Positions 17,689 to 25,918 of a stretch of DNA of 64,000 nt are shown here, piece after piece. The translations under genes and the position numbers were made by a program. Source of the stretch: Parasporobacterium sp. GTDB taxonomy: Bacteria > Bacillota > Clostridia > Lachnospirales > Lachnospiraceae. The notes beneath the pieces were generated by a model that was not told where the DNA came from, ran no database searches, and was given only the letters and a program-made list of their open reading frames with translations. Numbering within the stretch: position 1 is the stretch's first letter; every line of letters begins with the position of its first letter. Where the stretch lies: positions 62,001-126,000 of the forward strand of contig JAFUBX010000002.1 in the NCBI GenBank assembly GCA_017459985.1, in the 5' to 3' direction.

Positions 17689-18576
17689 TCAGATTCGTTC
17701 GCTGACGGCTGCGGCTCCCAGGATCAGAACAGCGCCGATGATCCCCGGCAGCGTCAGGGTCTCATGAAGGATCAGGGCTGACAGCACCAGGGCGGCGATG
17801 GGATCGATATAACTGAAGATCGCGATGGTCTGGGCCCGGAGGCCGTCCATGCTCCCGAAATAAACCGCATAGGCCATTCCGGTATGCACGATCCCCACGA
17901 CCAGGATCAGCAGGAGGGTGCGAAGCTCCAGTGAGATCCGGCTGAAATCTTCTGTCAGCAGAAGATAAGGGATCATGACGGCAGTGGCGGATATCAGCTG
18001 AATCACGGTTTTTTCATAGGCGTCGGTTTTTCCGATCCGTTTGTTGATCAGAATGACTGCGGCATAAAGTGCCGCAGCTCCCAGTCCCAGAAGGATCCCC
18101 TTCGGGCTTTCCTCCCGGGCAGCTCCTTCAAAAATCCCGGAAACCAGCACCATGCCCAGGACCGCGATCCCGGCGCAGAGAAGCTTCTTCCATGAGAACC
18201 GTTCCTTCAAAAGGACCGGCGCCAGCGCGATCACGATCACCGGCTGCATGTAGTAGCAGAGCGTGGCCACCGAAACAGAAGTATAATTGTATGCTTCAAA
18301 AAGCAGGATCCAGTTAAACCCCATCGCCGCCCCGGAAAGAATCAGCATCAGAAGGGCCTTTTTTCCGATCCCGTGACGGAGTTTTCCTCCCCGGATCTTT
18401 ACGAACAGGCATAGAAACAGCGCCCCCATCAGGCCCCGGGAAAAGGCGATCATTCCTGAAGACCAGGGAATGAATTTCCGGAAAATTCCGATGGTTCCGA
18501 ATACGATCATGGAGATGATCAGCATAAGCAGGGACTTTCTGTCGTTTCCCTGTGTTTGACGGTCTTTTGTTTTCAT
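17689..18576 (-). CDS. EamA-family (DMT) transporter
   Basis: The 295-residue protein has ten hydrophobic segments in two EamA repeats. Features are GTIGIFRKFIPWSSGMIAFS, FNWILLFEAYNYTSVSVAT in repeat one, and YFGSMDGLRAQTIAIFSYID in repeat two. DMT carriers usually export amino acids, nucleosides or metabolites. It lies 4 nt after the sensor-kinase gene's stop, on the same strand (kinase 18580-19821), so it is likely the third gene of the two-component operon. That position makes it a candidate target or output of that system. Confidence 0.9.
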   Translation of the reverse strand: MKTKDRQTQGNDRKSLLMLIISMIVFGTIGIFRKFIPWSSGMIAFSRGLMGALFLCLFVKIRGGKLRHGIGKKALLMLILSGAAMGFNWILLFEAYNYTSVSVATLCYYMQPVIVIALAPVLLKERFSWKKLLCAGIAVLGMVLVSGIFEGAAREESPKGILLGLGAAALYAAVILINKRIGKTDAYEKTVIQLISATAVMIPYLLLTEDFSRISLELRTLLLILVVGIVHTGMAYAVYFGSMDGLRAQTIAIFSYIDPIAALVLSALILHETLTLPGIIGAVLILGAAAVSERI

Positions 18577-18579
18577 CGA

Positions 18580-19821
18580 TCAGTTGTGCTCTTTCCGTTG
18601 TTTTTTGAAGACCGCCCGGAAGAGGATCCTTCCTCCGCTGTCCGTATCCGCCGTCAGGCGGGCATGATTTTTCTCCGCCATGGCCCGGGCAATGGATAAT
18701 CCCAGTCCATGACCGCTGCTTTTATTTTCCGGATTTCTGGCGGGATCTCCTCTGTAAAACCGTTCAAACAGCATGTCCAGATGATCGGGATCCACATTCC
18801 GGTCCCAGGCATTGGCTGTCTGGAAAATAACCGTTTTCCCTTCTGCATACAGCTTCAGTTCAATGGGTTCTTCCGCCCGGGAATATTTGATCGCATTATC
18901 ACAGAGAATCGAGATCAGCTGCTGCACCATGGAGGGATCTCCCTGCACCGTCAGGTGATCCTGTATCTCTGCTTTCAGCTGCTTCCCGCTCATCTGCGCG
19001 ATGGGATCAAATCCGTCAATGCATTCATTTACCACATCCGACAGATCAAAATACTTAAGGTCAATGTCAAGGTCTTCCTCCTCGGTTTTGGAAAGGGAGA
19101 CCAGATTTTCCACCAGTTTCCGCAGCCTGCGGACCTGCTTTTTCGTGCCGTCCACCCATTCGTTTTCTCCCAGATCCATTGTCAGGATATCCATGTTCGT
19201 GGCAATGGCAGACAGGGGCGTCTTCAGTTCGTGGCCTGCATTTGTAATGAACTGCTTCTGCTTCTCGATGTTGATCCGGACCGGTTCCACTGTCTTCCGG
19301 CTCATAAACAGGATAAATAAGAATCCCAGCACGATACCCGCCGCTCCCACCAGAACGGAGATCAGCAGCAGGGAATGCAGTGCTTTCAGATTGGTGGAAC
19401 AGTCCAGGAAACAGATCGAGGTCATTCCATTTCTTCGTTCAAACATCAGGAATTTATATTCATCCGCATATCCGGTCTTCTGTCCGGTTCCGGCCACCTT
19501 TTCCGCCAGCTTCTGGGCTTCTTCAGAAGAGATAATTTCCTGCTGAAGCGTGAAATCCGTCATCTCCAGATTCTCATCCAGCGATACGATGAAATAGCGG
19601 TTCCCGTACTGGGTCATGGCGGATTCCCGGCGGGGGCCTAACATCATGCCGCCGGCGGGAGGATACGGCCGGTTCTGTACAATCTCTGAAATCACTCCGT
19701 CCAGTGTCCGCTCCGTCATATTCCAGTTCACGATATTGACCGCAGCGATCAGAACCACAACGATTACGGTCATGGCGACCATGGCCCAGATAATGAATTT
19801 CCGCCGTGCTTTGCTAAGCAT
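18580..19821 (-). CDS. Sensor histidine kinase
   Basis: The 413-residue kinase has transmembrane segments at about 12-32 and 150-173, an extracytoplasmic loop of about 115 residues, and a dimerisation/phosphoacceptor box NAGHELKTPLSA with His197. It also has N, G1 and G2 ATP-binding boxes (ISILCDNAIKYS, FERFYRG, GHGLGLSIARAM). It overlaps the response-regulator gene by 8 nt. No known ligand-binding fold is apparent in the loop. The shared box upstream of its operon and of the secreted hydrolase suggests a cell-envelope or nutrient-linked stimulus. Confidence 0.95.
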   Translation of the reverse strand: MLSKARRKFIIWAMVAMTVIVVVLIAAVNIVNWNMTERTLDGVISEIVQNRPYPPAGGMMLGPRRESAMTQYGNRYFIVSLDENLEMTDFTLQQEIISSEEAQKLAEKVAGTGQKTGYADEYKFLMFERRNGMTSICFLDCSTNLKALHSLLLISVLVGAAGIVLGFLFILFMSRKTVEPVRINIEKQKQFITNAGHELKTPLSAIATNMDILTMDLGENEWVDGTKKQVRRLRKLVENLVSLSKTEEEDLDIDLKYFDLSDVVNECIDGFDPIAQMSGKQLKAEIQDHLTVQGDPSMVQQLISILCDNAIKYSRAEEPIELKLYAEGKTVIFQTANAWDRNVDPDHLDMLFERFYRGDPARNPENKSSGHGLGLSIARAMAEKNHARLTADTDSGGRILFRAVFKKQRKEHN

Positions 19822-20491
19822 CCTGTCCTCCCAGCATATAACCCGCGCCCCGGACCACCTTGATTTCGACTTTTGATCCGATCTTCTGCAGCTGCTTCCG
19901 GAGCATGGAGATATTCACCCAGACAACATTGATCTCTGTTTCGCTCTCCCAGCCCCAGATATGTTCCATAAACTGCTCCGCGGAAATAATGATCCCCGGC
20001 GAGCGCATAAACATTTCCATCATCTGAAACCCTTTGTTTCCCAGATTCACGAACTGATCGGCACACTGAAGCCGGAAACTGCCGCAGTCCAGCGACAGAT
20101 CCTGAAAGTTGATCACATTCGGGGTAAAGCTTTCCGATCTGCGAAGGAGTGCCCTGAGCCTTGCCAGCAGTTCGCCTCCCGCAAACGGTTTGGGCAGATA
20201 GTCATCCGCTCCCGCATCGAGGCCGGTGATCCTGTCATCCACTTCCCCCATGGCGGTGAGCAGCATGACCGGGATCTTTACCCCGCTCTGGCGGGCTTTC
20301 CTGACCACCTCCCGGCCATCCATTCCCGGCATCATAATATCCAGGATCGCCGCGTCATAATCCCCGCCCTTCAGATAATCCAGTGCGTCTTTTCCATTAT
20401 AAACCGCATCCACAGTGTAATTATTTCTCTGAAGCAGGACCGTAACCGCTCTCGACACATCCTTATCATCTTCCGCAAACAATATTTTCAT
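19814..20491 (-). CDS. OmpR-family response regulator
   Basis: The 225-residue regulator begins MKILFAEDDKDVSRAVTVLL, with phospho-acceptor Asp51 in AAILDIMMPGMDG, receiver Lys in DDYLPKPFAGGEL, and a C-terminal winged helix (VRGAGYMLGG). The start at 20491 is set by AAGGAG 7 nt upstream; an upstream in-frame ATG lacks one. Transcription probably begins near 20601 from TTGACC-17-TATAGT. The 5' leader contains a 14-bp tandem repeat, and a 24-bp box lies just upstream of the promoter. Confidence 0.95.
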   Translation of the reverse strand: MKILFAEDDKDVSRAVTVLLQRNNYTVDAVYNGKDALDYLKGGDYDAAILDIMMPGMDGREVVRKARQSGVKIPVMLLTAMGEVDDRITGLDAGADDYLPKPFAGGELLARLRALLRRSESFTPNVINFQDLSLDCGSFRLQCADQFVNLGNKGFQMMEMFMRSPGIIISAEQFMEHIWGWESETEINVVWVNISMLRKQLQKIGSKVEIKVVRGAGYMLGGQDA

Positions 20492-20540
20492 GAGCTTTCT
20501 CCTTCCCTGCCGCAGTGTCTCCATCCCGGCCGCCGCTTTT

Positions 20541-20603
20541 CCCGGCTGCTACTTCTCCGGCTGCTTCTTCCCGGCTGTTTCTTCCCGGCTGTTTCTTCCC
20601 GGC
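20541..20603 (-). repeat. 14-bp tandem repeat in the response-regulator leader
   Basis: About four and a half copies of CCCGGCTGTTTCTT-like units start at 20541, 20556, 20570, 20584 and 20598. The two copies at 20570 and 20584 are identical. The array fills most of the predicted 5' untranslated region of the response-regulator gene. Confidence 0.8.
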
Positions 20604-20607
20604 AATC

Positions 20608-20636
20608 ACTATAACATCTTCCATTCCTCCGGTCAA
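20608..20636 (-). promoter_or_regulatory. Promoter of the two-component operon
   Basis: On the reverse strand TTGACC (20631-20636) is followed after exactly 17 nt by TATAGT (20608-20613). It points at the response regulator. Confidence 0.65.
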
Positions 20637-20661
20637 AATCCTCCGTCTATATTAACCCCCA

Positions 20662-20686
20662 TGAACTTTAAACCAGCTTAAAACCC
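20662..20686 (-). promoter_or_regulatory. Putative response-regulator box A
   Basis: On the forward strand TGAACTTTAAACCAGCTTAA continues into AACC. Twenty of 24 positions match a second site at 23397-23420 upstream of the secreted hydrolase gene. On the reverse strand it is a TTTAA direct repeat with about one helical turn of spacing, as OmpR-family regulators prefer. It lies about 26 bp upstream of the -35 of the two-component operon. Confidence 0.5.
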
Positions 20687-20772
20687 ACCGATCGTGTCCG
20701 CCGGCAGTTCGTACTGCAATGCTGCCGTTCCCCGACAGATTTTACCGCAATGCTGCAAATTTTCGTCAGCCG

Positions 20773-20935
20773 CTGCCGAAAATCTCACGCATTGCTGCAA
20801 TTTTTCGGCAAAAACCGGGGCTGTGGAGGGGCTCTGCCGAAAATCTCACGCATTGCTGCATTTTTTCGGCAAAATCCGGGCTGAGGAGAGGGTTCTGCCG
20901 AAAATCTCACGCATTGCTGCATTTTTTCGGCAGAC
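20773..20935. repeat. 61-bp tandem repeat with internal hairpins
   Basis: Units begin CTGCCGAAAATCTCACGCAT at 20773, 20834 and 20895, exactly 61 bp apart; the third lacks the spacer part. Each unit holds GCCGAAAA...TTTTTCGGC, a stem around GCATTGCTGCA. Diverged half-units with CAATGCTGC flank it at about 20715-20770. The length is not a multiple of three and both strands are open, so coding is unlikely. The stretch 20637-21068 otherwise carries no gene. Confidence 0.88.
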
Positions 20936-20985
20936 ATTGTCAGAAACTGCGAGCATTGCGGTGCCTGCCGCAGCCCTGCGCGAAA

Positions 20986-21028
20986 AAAGTCATGCGGAAA
21001 TCCGAAAACTCGAATTCCGCATGACTTT
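20986..21028 (-). terminator. Terminator of the secreted hydrolase gene
   Basis: AAAGTCATGCGGAA (20986-20999) and TTCCGCATGACTTT (21015-21028) form a perfect 14-bp stem. On the reverse strand it is followed by a run of six T and lies 41 nt after the stop codon at 21069. Confidence 0.85.
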
Positions 21029-21068
21029 GCAGACCTACATGCTAGCGGAAAAGCCGCGGTCCCTGGGA

Positions 21069-23324
21069 TCACTCAGCATTAAATAATTCCGAAAGGACTT
21101 CCGCATGCTCTTCGAATGCCCGGAGGACGTATGCATCCCAGTGACGGGCATCGACCTGGGTATTTCCGAAAACATAATCTTCCTGTCCGTAGTCGATCAC
21201 GTCAAATCCGGGGATTGCCTTGCTGACTCCTTTGGTCCGGTACACAGCCGCACCGGCCAGGCTGAAGGAAATGTGACTGAGATCCTCAGTGTTTACCCAG
21301 GAGGTAATGTCCGTGCCGGTGGGTGTCTGCGCTGTGCCGTTGGCAGTCTGGGGCTGCGCCGGCGCCATCGTCACTTCTGCTGCCCCTTCCACATGTCTGC
21401 CATACATCGTATCCACCCATAATGCGAAGGAATTACCCAGAGTCTCGGAGGGAACATGACCGCCGTTCCACTGCCATTCAATTAAGGCATCCGTTCCCGC
21501 ATCCAGGAAGGCCAGTTCGAGATTCAAAGACGCGAACATGGACATATCGCCCTCGCTGGCGCCCATAACGATCCTGACCCAGGCCGGATCTTCGGTATCT
21601 TCCTCCCCAATATAATTCAGCGGGTTGTAAAGATCCACCTGATTGTTTCCGTATCTGTCTCCGGCTTCCACAGAAGCGATATCTTCCTGATAAGCCGTCA
21701 GCATCTGTTCAAAGGTATCATAATTTCCGGAATTGATATGGCTGCCGGAAGCCTGGGTGGTTCCCGCGTCCGGAGTCCCCACATCCATCGTATCGCCCAC
21801 GCTGTTTTCTGCCACTTCGCCGTTGTCAAAACCGCGGTTTCCGGCCTGTCCGTCCGCGGATTCCCCGTCAGATTCTCCCTCCGGAGATTCCCCGTTTCCG
21901 GGACCTTCGGCAGACTCGCCACCCGGACCTCCTGCAGACTCACCGCCTCCGGGGCCGCTTGCGGACTCACCGCCTCCCGGGCCTCCGCCGGAACCGCCAG
22001 CAGATCCGCCGGCGCAGCGGCCTTCCAGGAATGCCAGCTGTTTGTCTTCCAATGTCATGGCTGCGACTTCATCATCCGTCAGCGCCGTTCCGTCTTCATG
22101 AAACCAGGTCCATCCGGATGCATAATCCAGATGATCCAGATACCACTGCAGATTCTCGGTAAATTCCGCAAGATAGAGGTTCAGATAGGTGCCGCCGTAT
22201 CCGTTGGTCTGCGCATAGGCCTCTTCATCATAGTCTATGGTCAGAGCCACCGTCCCGCCGATCTGTCCGTCTCCATCCAGGTCAAATCCGACCGCTTCCT
22301 CTTCCACGCTCAGTTCCTGCGCATTGATATACTCCATGTAATCCTCTGCCAGATACGCTGCCAGTTGTTTCTGGAAGGAGGTTCCGAAATCATAGGTCTG
22401 ATCCAGGTTGTATTCAAACGCCATAGTCAGATCCCCTTCCGCCAGAGAGGTGATCGCACTGTAGGCGATACAGCCCCATGCACCGTCGCTGAGTTCCACA
22501 TAAGTCCCGTCAATATTGACGCAGGTATCATAGCTGCCGTCCGCGTTCCGGTAGACGCCCACCGCGCCTGCTTCAATCTCATAATCATAGAAATCCGGGT
22601 TATCGGAGGTTGCCGCGAACATGACCGCATGGGCTCCGCCGCCGGATCCGCCGGTGGAAATCAGATAAGAGACATTCCCGGGCAGATTTCCGAGAAGAAT
22701 ATTATATTTTACAAACCGGGCTGCGTTTTTCTGGTCCACCAGACAGCTCGGCGCGTCTCCGGTATAATACGTATTTCCCTGCGCATCGACAGCTGTGTCC
22801 TGTTTACCCCGGTTTCCGCAGGCCACATTGATATATCCTTGCCGGGCATAGGTGGATGCCGCCTTGCTGTTTTTCGCGGAACCATATCCCGCAGCGCCGG
22901 TATTCAGGATCACCGGAGCGGTCGCGGCGGTATAGGTCTGTCCGTTTTCACTGGTTACCTGTGCGTCATAGTCGATGACCAGAGTTCCGACAACGGTTCC
23001 GTCTGAAGCATCCGCCTCTCCGTCGCCATCGGTATCGATCCCTTTGACATACGCTCCGGGCACACAGACCGACACGCCCTGCTGTTCTTCAATTTCCGGG
23101 TTTGTAACCGCTGTGACCACCGATAACGTCCAGCAGTCTGCGCTGTCGGAATACGTCCATTCCGCGTTCATATTTTTCAGATTCAATGCCTCTTCAATGG
23201 CGGAATGATCCTCATGCTGTTCCTCCGGCAGCGCCTGCGGATCCTGCTCCGCAAGATCCTGCGCAGCTGCGGGAACGGCGAAAATCATGGAAAAAACCAC
23301 CATCCACATAATCAGCTTCTTCAT
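21069..23324 (-). CDS. Secreted tannase/feruloyl-esterase-like alpha/beta hydrolase
   Basis: The 751-residue protein has a signal peptide (MKKLIMWMVVFSMIFAVPAA, cleavage near 21). Its nucleophile elbow is GGSGG at 225-229 (Ser227), with a probable acid in FLDAG (about 608) and a probable His623 in NGGHVPSE. GGSGGGAHA followed by a long insert resembles the tannase/feruloyl esterase group. Two DxDGDG segments (97-105 and 348-353) may bind calcium. A Gly/Ser/Glu-rich linker at about 439-496 splits the fold. It probably acts outside the cell on an ester substrate, unidentified. A box shared with the two-component operon lies 73-97 bp upstream of the start. Confidence 0.7.
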   Translation of the reverse strand: MKKLIMWMVVFSMIFAVPAAAQDLAEQDPQALPEEQHEDHSAIEEALNLKNMNAEWTYSDSADCWTLSVVTAVTNPEIEEQQGVSVCVPGAYVKGIDTDGDGEADASDGTVVGTLVIDYDAQVTSENGQTYTAATAPVILNTGAAGYGSAKNSKAASTYARQGYINVACGNRGKQDTAVDAQGNTYYTGDAPSCLVDQKNAARFVKYNILLGNLPGNVSYLISTGGSGGGAHAVMFAATSDNPDFYDYEIEAGAVGVYRNADGSYDTCVNIDGTYVELSDGAWGCIAYSAITSLAEGDLTMAFEYNLDQTYDFGTSFQKQLAAYLAEDYMEYINAQELSVEEEAVGFDLDGDGQIGGTVALTIDYDEEAYAQTNGYGGTYLNLYLAEFTENLQWYLDHLDYASGWTWFHEDGTALTDDEVAAMTLEDKQLAFLEGRCAGGSAGGSGGGPGGGESASGPGGGESAGGPGGESAEGPGNGESPEGESDGESADGQAGNRGFDNGEVAENSVGDTMDVGTPDAGTTQASGSHINSGNYDTFEQMLTAYQEDIASVEAGDRYGNNQVDLYNPLNYIGEEDTEDPAWVRIVMGASEGDMSMFASLNLELAFLDAGTDALIEWQWNGGHVPSETLGNSFALWVDTMYGRHVEGAAEVTMAPAQPQTANGTAQTPTGTDITSWVNTEDLSHISFSLAGAAVYRTKGVSKAIPGFDVIDYGQEDYVFGNTQVDARHWDAYVLRAFEEHAEVLSELFNAE

Positions 23325-23396
23325 TTCGTTACTTCCTTTCCATTGCAGGCAGCCTGAGAACTGCCCGTATCCCTGTGACAGGCCTATCCTACCCTG

Positions 23397-23421
23397 TGAA
23401 CCTTAAATCACATTAAAACCA
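23397..23421 (-). promoter_or_regulatory. Putative response-regulator box B
   Basis: TGAACCTTAAATCACATTAA followed by AACC matches box A at 20662-20686 in 20 of 24 positions. It lies 73-97 bp upstream of the secreted hydrolase start (23324), on its promoter side. A TAGGAT hexamer follows near 23386-23391 as a possible -10. Confidence 0.5.
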
Positions 23422-23430
23422 GAGCGTTTC

Positions 23431-24822
23431 TCAGAATGAAATCGTAACGCCGTTTTCAAAGGTGATGGGCTCGGAGGGCTGTGTCTGGGGCTCGGAAGGC
23501 TGAGGCGCTGTCGGCTGAGATGCCGCAGGCTGAGACGCCGCAGCCGGAACCTGCTGATTCAGCCAGGCGATCGCCTCGTCCACCGTCATTTCCCCGCAGC
23601 CGTTCTGAGCGACAAAATTCATTGCAAAGTCCCCGCAGTTCTGGCTGTACATCAGAATCTCCGATACCTTCCCCTGCAATGTGGAAACCTCATAACTATA
23701 GTCTCCTTCCCCGATCCAGTTCTCATTCCGATAAAATTCGTTCGTTCCGTAATAAGTATATCTCTCCCTCAGCTGTTCTCTTTTCTCCAGCATTCCGCCT
23801 TCATTCAGATCGAACCGGCTGTAGGTGAAGCTGCCGCCGTCATCCCCCTGGTCCTCGAAAGCCCACAGAGTCTTGTCCTCATATGTTTTGAACAGATAAT
23901 AATATGCGTATCCGCCAACCGCATTTGCCTTATCCCATCGGCCGGTATACAACACCCGGATCTGCCCGTTTTCCCAGGTCACAATATTCAGGGTCGGTAT
24001 GACAATATTCTGTATGGAGCTGCCGGGAGCGGTGATAAACAGCAGTTCCGGAATCCCGTCTCCGTAAATATCACTGAGGCAGACAGCTCTGGTTCCCGTA
24101 CCATGATAATCCTTCTGCCAGTTATAATCCCCGATTCCGGTCCGGTTCATCTCCAGCAGGTTGATATAGGCCTGCGCCCAGTTATCCGCAGGCTGCATTC
24201 CGGCCTGCGCCGGCTGGCCTGCGCTGTTCTGACCGGTCTGTCCGCCTCCGGCCTGCATGGACATTTTCCGGCTTTCATAGCCGCTGATCTCCTGGGAAGA
24301 GCTGTCCCTCAGATAGGTCAGGTTTGCCCATCCCCGGTGTCCCAGATTATCCGCGAATACCCAGGAGCCGTCCACTGCTTCCGCCCGGATCACGGTCCCG
24401 TCCATCATGGGACCGAAAGTGCTGCACTCCACCGTGGGGCGGGTCCTTAATTCCAGGCCTTCCCCTTCGGTATTATAGACCGTGTAATACCGGGGTGTGA
24501 TAAATCCGTAGGTCGGCTCCGCCGTCGGATAATTTCCGACGATCTTTGTGTATCTCAGCGCTACCCAGCCGCTGCTTCCGTTCACTGTGGTATGGCCCCA
24601 GCCGCCGGACACCTGGTCAATATGAAGGCTGGTTCCTTCGGGGATCATGAAAATCCTGCCGGCATTGATATCCGGCGCACTCTTCAGCGCCAGCCCTTCA
24701 TTTCCGGTAAAATATACCGTGACCTGATAATTATTCAGAGTTGCCGTTTCCTGGGCGGATACGGTCATGACGCCGGTCAGGCCCAGGAGCAAAATAAGGA
24801 TCATAGCTGCAAATCGTTTCAT
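23431..24822 (-). CDS. Secreted protein with two SH3b domains
   Basis: About 463 residues from the ATG at 24822, which has AGGAGG 8 nt upstream; an upstream GTG is less well placed. A signal peptide (MKRFAAMILILLLGLTGVMT, ending VSAQ) is followed by two bacterial SH3 domains at about 30-95 (SGGWGHTTVNGSSGWVAL) and 105-170 (DGSWVFADNLGHRGWANL). Next come a Gly/Gln linker, a C-terminal domain of about 210 residues and a Pro/Ser/Gln-rich tail. SH3b domains usually bind peptidoglycan, so it is likely wall-associated. No hydrolase motif was recognised in the C-terminal domain. It is upstream of the hydrolase on the same strand. Confidence 0.82.
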   Translation of the reverse strand: MKRFAAMILILLLGLTGVMTVSAQETATLNNYQVTVYFTGNEGLALKSAPDINAGRIFMIPEGTSLHIDQVSGGWGHTTVNGSSGWVALRYTKIVGNYPTAEPTYGFITPRYYTVYNTEGEGLELRTRPTVECSTFGPMMDGTVIRAEAVDGSWVFADNLGHRGWANLTYLRDSSSQEISGYESRKMSMQAGGGQTGQNSAGQPAQAGMQPADNWAQAYINLLEMNRTGIGDYNWQKDYHGTGTRAVCLSDIYGDGIPELLFITAPGSSIQNIVIPTLNIVTWENGQIRVLYTGRWDKANAVGGYAYYYLFKTYEDKTLWAFEDQGDDGGSFTYSRFDLNEGGMLEKREQLRERYTYYGTNEFYRNENWIGEGDYSYEVSTLQGKVSEILMYSQNCGDFAMNFVAQNGCGEMTVDEAIAWLNQQVPAAASQPAASQPTAPQPSEPQTQPSEPITFENGVTISF

Positions 24823-24892
24823 ATTATCCACCTCCTGAAATGAATTATAGCATAAACCTTACTGCTGCAGTAAAGCAATAAATCAAAACTTC

Positions 24893-24921
24893 TTGTGAAT
24901 TATGCTCCGATATGCTTTAAT
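24893..24921 (+). promoter_or_regulatory. Candidate promoter of the TRAP operon
   Basis: TTGTGA (24893-24898) and TTTAAT (24916-24921) are 17 nt apart, about 30 nt before the TAXI start, which has AAGGAGGG. Confidence 0.5.
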
Positions 24922-24952
24922 ATAGGAAATAATATTTTTCAAGGAGGGAATT

Positions 24953-25918
24953 ATGAAGAAATTAGTATCTCTTTTCTCTGCAGCATTACTTGCCGGCGTC
25001 CTGATCGTTTCCATGGCTTCCGGAGCATTTGCTGCTGAAAACCTGACACTTGGTACCGGCGGAACAACCGGAACTTACTATGCTGTCGGCGGCGTTATGG
25101 CAACCGTCCTGAACCCGATCCTGACAGAGTCCCAGCTGACCGTTACCTCTACCGGTGCTTCTAAGGCAAATATTCAGGAGATCGAAGACGGATTTTCTGA
25201 TATCGCAACCGTACAGAATGACGTTATGTACTACGCCTATACGGGAACTGACCTGTTCGAATCCGAAGGAGCTTATGATTCCTTCCGCGCAATCGCCGGT
25301 CTGTATGATGAGACAGTGCAGATCGTGACCTGCGACGCCTCCATCAAGACCGTTGCCGATCTGAAGGGAAGATCCGTATCCGTCGGTGATGCCGGATCCG
25401 GCGTGGAATTCAACGCTAAGCAGATCCTTGCAGCCTATGACCTGACCTTTGATGATATCAAGCCGGTCAATGCTTCCTTCGGCGACTCCGCAGAGAGCCT
25501 TAAGGACGGCAAGATCGACGCCGCTTTCGTCGTTGCCGGCGCTCCGACGACCGCCGTTGTAGACCTGGCTACCATGAAGGACGTTTACCTGGTACAGCTT
25601 GACGCAGAGCACATCTCCGCACTTCAGGCAGATTATGATTTCTATACCGAGACGATCATCCCGGCCGGCACCTACAAGGGTGTGGAAGAAGACGCCACCA
25701 CCGTTTCCGTACGTGCAACTCTGATCTGCTACACCGAGCTTTCCGAAGACGTAATCTACGAACTGACCAAGGCTCTGTTCGAAAACAAAGACGCTCTGGC
25801 AGCAGGCCATGCCAAATTTGAACTGCTGAACCTGGACGATGCTGTAAAGGGTATTTCCGTACCGTTCCATCCGGGCGCTGTGAAATATTATGCAGAACAG
25901 GGAATTAACGTCGAGTAA
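24953..25918 (+). CDS. TAXI-family TRAP solute-binding protein
   Basis: The 321-residue protein has a signal peptide (MKKLVSLFSAALLAGVLIVS, cleaved near residue 28) and the TAXI-defining LGTGGTTGTYYAVGG. Further motifs are SVGDAGSGVEFNA and DAAFVVAGAPT. It captures a small organic anion outside the membrane and delivers it to the fused permease at 26445. Candidates include glutamate, 2-oxoglutarate and other dicarboxylates, but TAXI specificities are not readable from sequence. No lipobox cysteine is visible. It overlaps the following DUF1850 gene by 29 nt. Confidence 0.93.
   Translation: MKKLVSLFSAALLAGVLIVSMASGAFAAENLTLGTGGTTGTYYAVGGVMATVLNPILTESQLTVTSTGASKANIQEIEDGFSDIATVQNDVMYYAYTGTDLFESEGAYDSFRAIAGLYDETVQIVTCDASIKTVADLKGRSVSVGDAGSGVEFNAKQILAAYDLTFDDIKPVNASFGDSAESLKDGKIDAAFVVAGAPTTAVVDLATMKDVYLVQLDAEHISALQADYDFYTETIIPAGTYKGVEEDATTVSVRATLICYTELSEDVIYELTKALFENKDALAAGHAKFELLNLDDAVKGISVPFHPGAVKYYAEQGINVE

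Noticed and set aside
20773..20935. Possible CRISPR array
   Set aside because: The spacers are as similar as the repeats, only about three units exist, and no cas gene is present.
20694..21086. Open frames on both strands through the 61-bp repeats
   Set aside because: Unit length is not a multiple of three, both strands are open over the same region, the translations are Cys/His-rich repeats without family resemblance, and no ribosome sites precede them.
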